This document shows, in pieces, positions 43,344 through 50,673 of a stretch of 64,000 nt of DNA. This DNA is from Flagellimonas spongiicola (GTDB lineage: Bacteria; Bacteroidota; Bacteroidia; Flavobacteriales; Flavobacteriaceae), in the NCBI RefSeq assembly GCF_023502425.1, contig NZ_JAMFMA010000005.1, forward strand, positions 44,338 through 108,337. The letters are read 5' to 3'. How positions within the stretch are numbered: position 1 is the stretch's first letter; every line of letters starts with the position of its first letter. The position numbers and the translations under genes are program-made. The notes below the pieces were generated by a model. That model did no database searches, was not told the DNA's origin, and worked only from the letters and a program-made list of their open reading frames with translations.

Positions 43344-45230
43344 ATGGCTACAGGCAAAATCAATGTTTCAGTAGAAAACATATTTCCCCTAATCAAGAAA
43401 TTCCTTTACAGCGATCACGAAATATTCCTTCGCGAACTAATTTCCAATGCCACGGATGCAACTTTAAAACTAAAGCATTTGACCGCTATTGGTGAAGCAA
43501 AAGTGGAATATGGAAATCCGCAGATTGAGGTTAAAGTTGATAAGGAAAACAAGAAAATCCACATTATTGACCAAGGAATTGGGATGACCGAGGACGAGGT
43601 AAAAAAATATATCAACGAAGTTGCCTTTTCTGGTGCGGAAGAGTTTTTGGATAAATATAAGGACGCGGGTAAGGATGCAGGAATCATAGGGCATTTTGGC
43701 CTAGGCTTTTATTCCGCTTTTATGGTCGCTGATAAAGTGGAAATCGTAACCAAAAGTTTCAAGGATGAACCAGGAGTGCATTGGACCTGCGATGGTTCAC
43801 CAGAGTTTACACTCGCTTCTTCGAAAAAAGAAGAACGTGGCACGGAAATCATACTGCACGTTGCAGAAGATTCCACAGAATTTCTTGAAGACAGTAAAAT
43901 CAGGGAATTGTTGGTCAAGTACAACAAGTTCATGCCCATCCCTATTAAATTTGGCACAAAAACAGAAACACTGCCCAAACCTGAGGGAGCTAAAGAAGAA
44001 GATCCTGCACCCACACAAGAGGTTGATGACATCATCAACAATCCAACACCTGCATGGACCAAGCAACCGAGCGATCTAAAAGATGAGGATTACAAGTCGT
44101 TTTATCGCGAATTGTACCCAATGCAGTTTGAAGAGCCCTTGTTCAATATTCATTTGAATGTGGATTATCCTTTTAATTTGACAGGAATCCTTTATTTCCC
44201 AAAATTGACCAACGACCTTAATATTCAAAAAGATCGTATACAACTGTACCAGAATCAAGTTTTCGTCACCGATAATGTAGAAGGAATTGTACCAGAATTC
44301 CTTACAATGCTCCGCGGTGTCATCGATTCGCCAGACATTCCGTTGAATGTATCTCGATCCTATTTACAGGCCGATGGCGCAGTAAAGAAAATATCCTCAT
44401 ATATCACCCGTAAAGTAGCGGACAAACTCAGCTCCTTGTTTAAAAACAATAGGGAGGATTTTGAGCAAAAATGGAATGACATAAAAGTGGTGATCGAATA
44501 TGGTATGCTTTCAGAGGACAAGTTTTTTGAAAAAGCAGACAAATTCGCGCTCTATCCTACGGTAGATGGAAATTTTTACACTTTTGAGGAACTTGAAACC
44601 AAAATAAAGGACAACCAAACCGATAAAGATGACAAATTGGTCATTCTTTATGCATCGGACAAGGAGGCCCAGCACAGCTATATTGAAGCGGCGAAGGCGA
44701 AAGGATTTGAGGTACTTTTATTAGATTCTCCTATTGTTTCGCATTTGATGCAGAAGTTAGAGACATCCAAGGAAAACATTTCATTTGCTCGCGTAGATGC
44801 CGATCATTTAGATAACCTCATTAAAAAGGAGGACACAGCAATATCAAAACTTTCCGATGAAGAAAAAGAGCGATTGAAGGAGGATTTGGAAAAAGTGGTC
44901 CAGGAAAAAGGATATACCATTCAAATGGAAGCCATGGACAGTGATGCTTCGCCCTTTATAATAACTGAACCAGAATTCATGAGAAGAATGAAGGAGATGC
45001 AGCAAACCGGTGGCGGTGGAATGTTCGGTATGGGCAATATGCCAGAAATGTACAATCTTATCGTGAATACCAATCATGAGTTGGTCGGCGAAATCTTGAA
45101 TACCAAGACCGCTAAGAAACGTGAAAGATTGATCAATCAATCATTGGATTTGGCACGTTTGTCCAAAGGACTTTTAAAAGGGGAGGAATTGACCAATTTC
45201 ATAGCGCGTAGCTACGAGATGATCAAATAA
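43344..45230 (+). CDS. htpG: Molecular chaperone HtpG (Hsp90)
   Basis: The 628-residue cytoplasmic chaperone has the GHKL ATPase N-domain (SDHEIFLRELISNATDATLK, IIDQGIGMT, GHFGLGFYSAFMVAD), a middle domain with VFVTDNVEGIVPEFL and DSPDIPLNVSRSYLQ, and a C-terminal dimerisation domain. Length is normal for bacterial Hsp90. The ATG at 43344 gives the usual N-terminus MATGKINVSVEN. Leader features (direct repeat and hairpin) suggest stress control. Confidence 0.97.
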   Translation: MATGKINVSVENIFPLIKKFLYSDHEIFLRELISNATDATLKLKHLTAIGEAKVEYGNPQIEVKVDKENKKIHIIDQGIGMTEDEVKKYINEVAFSGAEEFLDKYKDAGKDAGIIGHFGLGFYSAFMVADKVEIVTKSFKDEPGVHWTCDGSPEFTLASSKKEERGTEIILHVAEDSTEFLEDSKIRELLVKYNKFMPIPIKFGTKTETLPKPEGAKEEDPAPTQEVDDIINNPTPAWTKQPSDLKDEDYKSFYRELYPMQFEEPLFNIHLNVDYPFNLTGILYFPKLTNDLNIQKDRIQLYQNQVFVTDNVEGIVPEFLTMLRGVIDSPDIPLNVSRSYLQADGAVKKISSYITRKVADKLSSLFKNNREDFEQKWNDIKVVIEYGMLSEDKFFEKADKFALYPTVDGNFYTFEELETKIKDNQTDKDDKLVILYASDKEAQHSYIEAAKAKGFEVLLLDSPIVSHLMQKLETSKENISFARVDADHLDNLIKKEDTAISKLSDEEKERLKEDLEKVVQEKGYTIQMEAMDSDASPFIITEPEFMRRMKEMQQTGGGGMFGMGNMPEMYNLIVNTNHELVGEILNTKTAKKRERLINQSLDLARLSKGLLKGEELTNFIARSYEMIK

Positions 45231-45249
45231 GTTAGTTCTTCCGAAATAT

Positions 45250-45293
45250 AAAGGTGCAGTAGCTTGATCAATGCAAGTTTGCTGCACCTTTTT
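45250..45293. terminator. Terminator after htpG
   Basis: AAAGGTGCAG (45250-45259) pairs with CTGCACCTTT (45282-45291) around a 22-base loop, then the T-tract reaches 45293. It separates htpG from the convergent anti-sigma-like gene. Confidence 0.8.
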
Positions 45294-45306
45294 CGTTTAA
45301 TTTGGT

Positions 45307-45705
45307 TTAGGCAAAACGATTGTTGAAATATCGTTTTAGGATTAGAGCTTGAAAACATACCATTATGCCGATTGAAGCCACGGTATAACTCAGCGTCTTT
45401 GAAAATTGCAGTTCAGGAATTCGGTCTGAAAACCAGGATCGGGTATTCATGAGGAATTCCCAATAAGCACCACTGGTCAATTGTGAACCAGAACCATCCA
45501 TAAATCCGTATAAGAGCAATACTGCAATTATTCCTGCGGTTAGCATCAAGTGTGTTTTGGTAAGCAGCGGTTTATAACGCACACTACTTTTCTGGAGTTG
45601 GATTTCCTGCATTACCAAGTGCGTAAAATTTGATGATGGGGCTTCCAAAGGCACCTCATCCATCATTTGCTTTACCAAATTCTCCAATTCTTTATCCGAT
45701 TCCAT
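45307..45705 (-). CDS. Putative anti-sigma factor, membrane protein
   Basis: The 132-residue protein has a soluble N-terminal part of about 50 residues and two membrane segments (LMLTAGIIAVLLLYGF and YTVASIGIMVCFQALIL). No zinc anti-sigma motif is seen. It overlaps the end of the ECF sigma gene by 14 bases, and small two-helix membrane proteins in that position commonly sequester the sigma factor. The role is inferred from context. Confidence 0.6.
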   Translation of the reverse strand: MESDKELENLVKQMMDEVPLEAPSSNFTHLVMQEIQLQKSSVRYKPLLTKTHLMLTAGIIAVLLLYGFMDGSGSQLTSGAYWEFLMNTRSWFSDRIPELQFSKTLSYTVASIGIMVCFQALILKRYFNNRFA

Positions 45706-46276
45706 AACTTTTCATTGTTTCTGGTTTCAATTGTTCCTTTAAGATATGTCCTAGTCTAGTTCTTGCCCTAAAAAGCTTCACCTTAGCCGTGTTAGCGGAC
45801 ATATTGAGTGTTTTGGCCATTTCGTTAAGATTGTTTTCCTCAAAATAGAAAAGCGTCAATAGCGCTGCATCTACAGGAGATAACAATGCAATACACTTCT
45901 TTATCATATTCCTTCTTTCATCTTGTATCATGGCATCCAGAGCATTTTGCATATCTGCTACCTGCACTTCATTGATTTCCTCAATCGGTGAATCATAAAT
46001 TTCCTTTTTATGCTTTTTTAATCGGTCCAAACAGGTATTATAAGCAATCCGATAGATCCACGATGATAACTTAGCATCTCCTTTAAACCCATTCAAGGAT
46101 TTAAAAACCTTTATGAACGTATCTTGGGCAACCTCCTCAGCTTCTTCCCTATTTTTAAGTGTACGCAAAGCCACGGTAAACACCAAGTTTTTATACTGAT
46201 CTACCAACATGGCAAAGGCCTGGGAATCCCCATTGATGATAGCCTCAATATCCAGTTGGTCGGTGGTTTGCTCCAT
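45692..46276 (-). CDS. ECF-type RNA polymerase sigma factor
   Basis: The 194-residue protein has sigma region 2 (VDQYKNLVFTVALRTLKNREEAEEVAQDTFIKVF, here described by its two ends VDQYKNLVFTV and AQDTFIKVF) and region 4 (NNLNEMAKTLNMSANTAK). It lacks extra domains. Its promoter at 46286 carries TGTAACC-N16-CGTCTTA, the same as for the divergent DUF6249 gene, which points to autoregulation. The -10 element is 9 bases before the ATG, so the mRNA is nearly leaderless. Confidence 0.92.
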   Translation of the reverse strand: MEQTTDQLDIEAIINGDSQAFAMLVDQYKNLVFTVALRTLKNREEAEEVAQDTFIKVFKSLNGFKGDAKLSSWIYRIAYNTCLDRLKKHKKEIYDSPIEEINEVQVADMQNALDAMIQDERRNMIKKCIALLSPVDAALLTLFYFEENNLNEMAKTLNMSANTAKVKLFRARTRLGHILKEQLKPETMKSYGIG

Positions 46277-46285
46277 TTGTAATGG

Positions 46286-46315
46286 TAAGACGATGCCTAA
46301 GAGCCTCAGGTTACA
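46286..46315 (-). promoter_or_regulatory. ECF promoter of the sigma-factor gene
   Basis: On the minus strand TGTAACC (46309-46315), 16 bases, CGTCTTA (46286-46292). The mirror-image copy at 46342-46371 has identical boxes and spacing although the spacers differ in sequence, so the boxes are conserved for function. Confidence 0.72.
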
Positions 46316-46341
46316 TTAAAATTAAAAAAAATGGCAATGAG

Positions 46342-46371
46342 TGTAACCTAGGTCAAAAACGTATCGTCTTA
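46342..46371 (+). promoter_or_regulatory. ECF promoter of the DUF6249 gene
   Basis: TGTAACC (46342-46348), 16 bases, CGTCTTA (46365-46371) on the plus strand. It lies 41 bases before the ATG of the DUF6249 gene and faces away from the matching sigma-gene promoter; the two -35 boxes are 26 bases apart. Confidence 0.72.
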
Positions 46372-46412
46372 TCTGCAAAACGAGTTTATTAATCAATTAA
46401 AAAACGAACACA

Positions 46413-46766
46413 ATGGTAGAAGCAATTTTAATCCCAATCAGTTTTTTCCTGGTCATTTTCGCCATTTGCTACTTGTACTTTTCAACCCGCAATAGAGAAC
46501 GGTTGGCCCTTATTGAAAAAGGTGTGGATGCCAATATCTTTTTCCGAGCCAAAAGTGAACATGACCTTCCCACATGGAAAATCGTGCTGATCAACTTTGC
46601 TGTTTTACTCATCGGTATTGGAATGGCCATTTTTATCGGGTCGTTCATGGAAAACACTTTAGGTATTGATGAGGAAATAGCTTATCCAGGCACCATCTTT
46701 ACCATGGCCGGCATTGGGTTATTGGTAGGTTTTATGATGACCAAAAAATTAGAGAAAAAAGTATAA
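46413..46766 (+). CDS. DUF6249 membrane protein
   Basis: The 117-residue protein has three hydrophobic segments (IPISFFLVIFAICYLYF, KIVLINFAVLLIGIGMAIFI, TIFTMAGIGLLVGFMM) and the loop RNRERLALIEKG typical of DUF6249. Function is unknown. It is divergent from the ECF sigma factor and has the matching promoter, so it is probably the main visible target of that factor. Confidence 0.78.
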   Translation: MVEAILIPISFFLVIFAICYLYFSTRNRERLALIEKGVDANIFFRAKSEHDLPTWKIVLINFAVLLIGIGMAIFIGSFMENTLGIDEEIAYPGTIFTMAGIGLLVGFMMTKKLEKKV

Positions 46767-46789
46767 CCTAAACTATCTTTCTGTTAAAG

Positions 46790-46817
46790 ACCATCGGATA
46801 TCCCGATGGTTTTTTTA
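46790..46817 (+). terminator. Terminator after the DUF6249 gene
   Basis: ACCATCGG (46790-46797) pairs with CCGATGGT (46803-46810), then a run of T residues to 46817. It stands 23 bases after the stop codon. Confidence 0.85.
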
Positions 46818-46827
46818 TTTTCATCCT

Positions 46828-47466
46828 ATGCGAATTATCTCAACTAACCTCGGTAAGCCAACACCTATAACCTGGAATGGTGAACAAACCACTACCGGAA
46901 TCTACAAATACCCTGTAAACGAGCCTATTTTCCTAAATAAAGAAACTGTAAACCTAGACAACGTTAGCAATAGAAGTGTTCATGGTGGCGAGTTCAAGGC
47001 TTGCTACCTGTTTTCAACAGAACAATATCCCTATTGGCAAGCTAAATATCCTGATTTGGAATGGGAATGGGGTATGTTTGGAGAGAATCTTACCGTAGAA
47101 GGACTGGATGAAAAAACTTTAAAAATAGGCAATATCTATAAAGTGGGAAGTGCATTGGTCCAGGTTACCCAACCAAGAGAGCCCTGTTTCAAATTAGGAA
47201 TTCGGTTTAAGGATCAAAACATTTTGAAAGAGTTCATTGATCATGGATATCCTGGCACCTATGTTAGGGTTTTGGAAATTGGTGAAGTACATACCGGAGA
47301 TGAATTTGAATTGGTTGAGGAATCATCAAGTTCACTAACTACCCACCAGTTTTATGATTTACTGTATTCACGTAAAAAGGATCCAGAAACAGTACAATTA
47401 GCTTTGGAAAACGAAGCGTTACCAGAACGAAAACGAGCCAAATTAAAAAGGTTTATTGCCAATTAA
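46828..47466 (+). CDS. MOSC domain protein, YiiM-like
   Basis: The 212-residue protein has a MOSC beta-barrel like YiiM: IISTNLGKPTPITWNG at the start, NRSVHGGEFKACYLF, WGMFGENLTVEG and the conserved Cys in QPREPCFKLG. The family moves sulfur or acts on N-hydroxylated compounds with a molybdenum cofactor. The substrate is unknown. It starts 11 bases after the terminator of the preceding gene. Confidence 0.87.
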   Translation: MRIISTNLGKPTPITWNGEQTTTGIYKYPVNEPIFLNKETVNLDNVSNRSVHGGEFKACYLFSTEQYPYWQAKYPDLEWEWGMFGENLTVEGLDEKTLKIGNIYKVGSALVQVTQPREPCFKLGIRFKDQNILKEFIDHGYPGTYVRVLEIGEVHTGDEFELVEESSSSLTTHQFYDLLYSRKKDPETVQLALENEALPERKRAKLKRFIAN

Positions 47467-47480
47467 TGATTGCTAAATTC

Positions 47481-47606
47481 CGACATCAGTTATCTGACAT
47501 CAGTTTTCGGTTTTCAGTTGTCTGACTTCTGACCTCCGACTTCTGAATTCTGACCTCTGAATTCTGAGTCCTGACTACTTACCTCCTACTTCTGATTTCT
47601 GATTTC
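47481..47606. repeat. Degenerate heptanucleotide tandem repeat, 18 units
   Basis: Starting at CGACATC (47481) the sequence can be cut into 18 consecutive 7-mers, with consensus TGACTTC on the plus strand (GAAGTCA on the other). Variants include TGACCTC, TGAATTC, TGATTTC, CGACTTC and AGTTTTC. Nearly every unit ends in C and the period never slips. Similar GAAGTCA arrays occur between genes in other Bacteroidota, as far as I recall; the role is unknown. Confidence 0.8.
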
Positions 47607-47640
47607 CGCTAACTTTTGAACTCAGACATCAACCCAAACT

Positions 47641-47680
47641 GGTCATCCATCAATTCAAAACAGGGATACGTCCATTAGGC
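47641..47680. repeat. Dispersed direct repeat, copy 1
   Basis: A 25-base core (47641-47665) is identical to 48992-49016, and similarity continues for about 15 bases on the right through TCCATT and AGGC. A shorter match (CAAC, AAA) reaches about 11 bases left. The two copies flank the lipoprotein gene in the same orientation. Confidence 0.75.
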
Positions 47681-47706
47681 ATCTAAATAAGATATGTTCG
47701 GATTTA

Positions 47707-47736
47707 AATTGATTCAATTTTAGTAACGAATCAATT
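47707..47736. promoter_or_regulatory. Inverted repeat upstream of the lipoprotein gene
   Basis: AATTGATTC (47707-47715) and GAATCAATT (47728-47736) form a perfect 9-bp inverted repeat with a 12-base spacer, 9 bases before the ATG. It could be an operator or a leader hairpin. Confidence 0.4.
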
Positions 47737-47745
47737 AGTTATCCG

Positions 47746-48903
47746 ATGAAAACATTCAAAATCAAAAAAAATGCTCTTTTTTCCTTCTTGGCGGTATTGA
47801 CACTTAATCTTACCTCCTGCTCCAAAGATGAGCCTAGTAAACCAGAACCGGAACAAATTTTAGGATGCACCAATCCTAATGCCACCAACTATAATGCTAA
47901 TGCTACGCAGGATGATGGCACTTGTATATTACCAGTTGCGGTAGTTCAAGGTTGTACTAATCCTACCTCAAACAATTACAATGCCAACGCTACAGAAGAT
48001 AATGGATCGTGCGTTTATAATTGTACCGATGTCCATGCTGACAATTATAATTCTAATGCAAATACAGACAATGGCACATGTACTTATACCGGTAATCTTA
48101 CTGGAAATTTTTCAAATGTCCCAAGCGAATTTACCCAGCATGTTCTAATTGAGCCCCTTGTAGGTACTTGGAACGGATGGAGTGTGGATGCCCATTTAAG
48201 AGTTACAGAGTTTAAAGATGAAAATATGGGCGAGGTAATTGTTTCCTCAATTTATGAAGGAAGTACAATCGCGAATACTGATTTTCACACTCATATAGAT
48301 GAGGTATTTGAGGTCGGTGGGTTCCCGTCTGGAATGATTAATCGCAAACCTTCAATAATTAGCGAAGATTATACCATGGGCCGAGGTGAATGGGAATCCA
48401 ATGTAACGGAGCAGCTTACAAAATTGCCCGATGTTGGCCTTGCTTTAAGCGCACAAATAACCGGTGAAGAATCGTTAGAGGTATTTATTGAAGTAGGATT
48501 TATTGCCGATATAGAAGATACAGCACTACATGTTTACCTCATTGAAGATGGTCTAGTTGAAGCCCAGTACAATTACTATAGTTATGAATATGGTGATAAC
48601 TTTCAGCAGCATCCTTTTTACGACCAACTTTCCTTGATAATGGATTACGTTCATGATGATGTTTTTAGAGCGGCATTGACACCTCTAGAAGGTTTGGAAA
48701 TACCAAATGAAGTAATTGCCAATCAGCGAAAGTTCCAAAGAATGTTCAAAATCAACGATTTATCCAGTTATAATAAGGAAAACTTGAGGGTTATTGCTTT
48801 TGCTGCCAAAAATGGTGAGACCATTGACCAAAAATATGTTTTGAATGCTCAACAAATAAACATAAATGCTGATGGTTCAGTTGCTACGCAGGATTATGAA
48901 TAG
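47746..48903 (+). CDS. Lipoprotein with three Cys-rich repeats and Omp28-like C-terminus
   Basis: The 385-residue protein has a lipoprotein signal (LTLNLTSC). Residues about 40-115 hold three short repeats of the GCTNPNATNYNANATQDDGTC type, a module common on surface proteins of marine bacteria. The rest (about 120-385) is beta-rich, and the ending VLNAQQININADG resembles Omp28-related outer-membrane proteins. Ligand and function are unknown. It is flanked by direct repeats and a heptamer array, so it may be a recent arrival. Confidence 0.75.
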   Translation: MKTFKIKKNALFSFLAVLTLNLTSCSKDEPSKPEPEQILGCTNPNATNYNANATQDDGTCILPVAVVQGCTNPTSNNYNANATEDNGSCVYNCTDVHADNYNSNANTDNGTCTYTGNLTGNFSNVPSEFTQHVLIEPLVGTWNGWSVDAHLRVTEFKDENMGEVIVSSIYEGSTIANTDFHTHIDEVFEVGGFPSGMINRKPSIISEDYTMGRGEWESNVTEQLTKLPDVGLALSAQITGEESLEVFIEVGFIADIEDTALHVYLIEDGLVEAQYNYYSYEYGDNFQQHPFYDQLSLIMDYVHDDVFRAALTPLEGLEIPNEVIANQRKFQRMFKINDLSSYNKENLRVIAFAAKNGETIDQKYVLNAQQININADGSVATQDYE

Positions 48904-48933
48904 TATGCAGCTTTAAAAATATACTAAATTACG

Positions 48934-48960
48934 ACTCCTCCACTTCAATGGGGGGAGTTT
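48934..48960 (+). terminator. Terminator after the lipoprotein gene
   Basis: ACTCCTCC (48934-48941) pairs with GGGGGAGT (48951-48958), with one G-T pair, then TTTAT. It is 30 bases after the stop codon. Confidence 0.65.
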
Positions 48961-48991
48961 ATCTTTAAAATGACAACTGTCAACTGAAATA

Positions 48992-49031
48992 GGTCATCCA
49001 TCAATTCAAAACAGGGTTCCATCCATTCAGG
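48992..49031. repeat. Dispersed direct repeat, copy 2
   Basis: The first 25 bases are identical to 47641-47665, followed by a diverged right part that again contains TCCATT and AGGC. It lies after the terminator of the lipoprotein gene, 1351 bases from copy 1. Confidence 0.75.
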
Positions 49032-49137
49032 CGAAAAAAACACCAGCTACCACCTTAATTTTAGGCCTTAGTGCAACAGAACCATTGCAATCCAAGATTA
49101 CAATAAAGTGATGTAATTAGTTAGTGTTCTTTTTTTT

Positions 49138-49178
49138 CCTGCCGGGTGCAATGGCCGAATCTTTCCCGGCAGGTCTTT
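49138..49178. terminator. GC-rich terminator without an obvious gene
   Basis: CCTGCCGGG (49138-49146) pairs with CCCGGCAGG (49165-49173), with T-runs on both sides when read on each strand. The nearest gene ends are 235 bases left and 70 bases right, both with their own terminators, so it may be a backup or end a small RNA. Confidence 0.7.
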
Positions 49179-49186
49179 TTATAACT

Positions 49187-49214
49187 AAAAAAAGGAGACC
49201 CACCACAGATCTCC
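49187..49214 (-). terminator. Terminator of the gene at 49243
   Basis: GGAGA (49194-49198) pairs with TCTCC (49210-49214); on the minus strand a seven-base T-run follows. It is 28 bases beyond the stop of the small secreted protein gene. Confidence 0.65.
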
Positions 49215-49242
49215 CTTCAATTGAAATTAACTAAACAAATCT

Positions 49243-49593
49243 TTATTTGACCTCGAAAGTCTCACTGTAAGTACCTGACTCATTTTTAACCACAACAGTA
49301 TACTCATCTTCAAAAGCACTTTCAAAATTGAACGCTTTTTCTACTACGAGCTTACCATCAACGGTTTCAATAAATACGACTCTATTTTCGCTGTCATATA
49401 CTTTCAATGTCACTTTTTCCTGTGAAAGGTTCAACAAGTTCATAAACAACTTATCCCCTTTTTTAACAAATACAGGATCCAGTTCAATTCGGATCAAGTT
49501 CTTCTCTACCTCGCTTTTGGCAGGTCCATTGGCGTGTCCTAGTGTACCCAATAGGAAAGCCGCTACTGTAACATAATTCAAAACTGATTTCAT
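49243..49593 (-). CDS. Small secreted beta-rich protein of unknown function
   Basis: The 116-residue protein has a signal peptide (LNYVTVAAFLLGTLGHA) and an Ig-like or DUF3244-like beta sandwich of about 90 residues (LFMNLLNLSQEKVTLKVYD, EYTVVVKNESGTYSETFEV). It should be periplasmic or surface-exposed. It is divergent from the AraC regulator, sharing a 200-base upstream region with it. No function can be given. Confidence 0.6.
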   Translation of the reverse strand: MKSVLNYVTVAAFLLGTLGHANGPAKSEVEKNLIRIELDPVFVKKGDKLFMNLLNLSQEKVTLKVYDSENRVVFIETVDGKLVVEKAFNFESAFEDEYTVVVKNESGTYSETFEVK

Positions 49594-49675
49594 AACGTCG
49601 TTTTTTTAATAATTACAGTACAAAAGTAGCTTCAGTTGTTGCTGTATAATTCTACAGGATTTTCCAATTTCTATG

Positions 49676-49708
49676 CAATATTACCCTTTGGGTAGTGTTA
49701 AAATATTG
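49676..49708. promoter_or_regulatory. Inverted repeats in the shared upstream region of araC-type gene
   Basis: CAATATT (49676-49682) and AATATTG (49702-49708) are inverted with centres 26 bases apart. Between them TACCC-TTT-GGGTA (49682-49694) is a second perfect inverted repeat. The region serves two divergent genes, so these are candidate operators for the AraC-family protein. Confidence 0.4.
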
Positions 49709-49736
49709 TAAATGGTAAAATAGCATAGTTTTTGGT

Positions 49737-49744
49737 TAATTTTG
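49737..49744 (+). promoter_or_regulatory. Candidate -7 box of the AraC-alkB operon
   Basis: TAATTTTG fits TAnnTTTG and is 52 bases before the ATG. No clear -33 box stands at 19 bases, in keeping with a promoter that needs an activator. Confidence 0.4.
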
Positions 49745-49796
49745 CACAGATACCCTATTTAAGGCACTGTAATTTTACAATAGCAAAATAGAGAAG

Positions 49797-50672
49797 ATGG
49801 CAATTACACATAAGCCTGCATTTGAAGCAATTGAACCTAGTTTTGGAAATTCATTTACCTATCAGAAATTCAATGAATTTTCTGAAAAAAAGGTCAATGG
49901 TTGGCATTACCATCCAGAGTTGGAATTGGTCTATATAAATGGTGGATCAGGCAAACGCCAAATAGGAAGTCATGTTTCCTATTTCAGAAATGGTGACTTA
50001 ATACTTATTGGTTCCAATTTACCTCACTGTGGTTTTACGGATAAGTTAACCGGCAATAAAAGCGAAACCGTTATCCAAATGAAGATTGATTTTCTTGGCA
50101 GCGACTTTTTTAGCATCCCGGAAATGAAAAACATTCAAAAACTATTGGAAGTTGCCAAGGGAGGAATCGCATTTTCCGGTAAAACTAAGACCAAAGTAGG
50201 TGAAAAAATGGAAATCTTGGAATATCAAACCGATTTTCAACGTTTGCTTTCCATTCTTAATATTCTAAACCAATTGGCTACTTCTGAAGAAATCAAAGTT
50301 TTGAATGGCGAGGGGTTCTCCATGGAAACGGAAGTTAAAGACAACAATAGAATCAATCTGGTTTTTAATCATGTTAAAGCCAACTTCAAGGAAGAAATAA
50401 GCTTGGATCAAATTGCAGATTTAGTGAGTATGACGGTACCATCGTTCTGTAGGTATTTCAAAAAGATAACCAACAAAACCTTCACCCAGTTCGTCAATGA
50501 ATATCGGTTAGTACATGCCTCCAAACTTTTGGCCGAACAGCCCATTAGTATCACGCAAGTATGTTATGATAGTGGTTTCAATAATTTTTCCCATTTCAAT
50601 AAGTCGTTCAAGGCCTTCACTGGACAGAACCCATCAGAGTACAGAAATCAGTTAAAAACCGTATTAAAATAG
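49797..50672 (+). CDS. AraC family transcriptional regulator
   Basis: The 291-residue protein has an N-terminal cupin-like sensor (WHYHPELELVYINGGSGKR) and a C-terminal double HTH (ISLDQIADLVSMTVPSFCRY, then ISITQVCYDSGFNNFSHFNK). Such regulators usually respond to sugars or small metabolites. It stops 1 base before the alkB-like ATG, so it is co-transcribed with an alkylation repair enzyme, a pairing that suggests control of that enzyme. Confidence 0.93.
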   Translation: MAITHKPAFEAIEPSFGNSFTYQKFNEFSEKKVNGWHYHPELELVYINGGSGKRQIGSHVSYFRNGDLILIGSNLPHCGFTDKLTGNKSETVIQMKIDFLGSDFFSIPEMKNIQKLLEVAKGGIAFSGKTKTKVGEKMEILEYQTDFQRLLSILNILNQLATSEEIKVLNGEGFSMETEVKDNNRINLVFNHVKANFKEEISLDQIADLVSMTVPSFCRYFKKITNKTFTQFVNEYRLVHASKLLAEQPISITQVCYDSGFNNFSHFNKSFKAFTGQNPSEYRNQLKTVLK

Positions 50673-50673
50673 G

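Larger units (their letters stand above)
48904..49242. other. Intergenic region with three terminators and a dispersed repeat
   Basis: This 339-base stretch holds terminators at 48934, 49138 and 49194, an inverted repeat TGACAACTGTCA at 48971-48982, and direct-repeat copy 2. No gene was seen between the first two terminators, nor a promoter good enough to call. Confidence 0.5.

Noticed and set aside
47481..47606. Possible CRISPR array
   Set aside because: The period is 7 bases with no unique spacers and no cas genes nearby; it is a simple degenerate tandem repeat.
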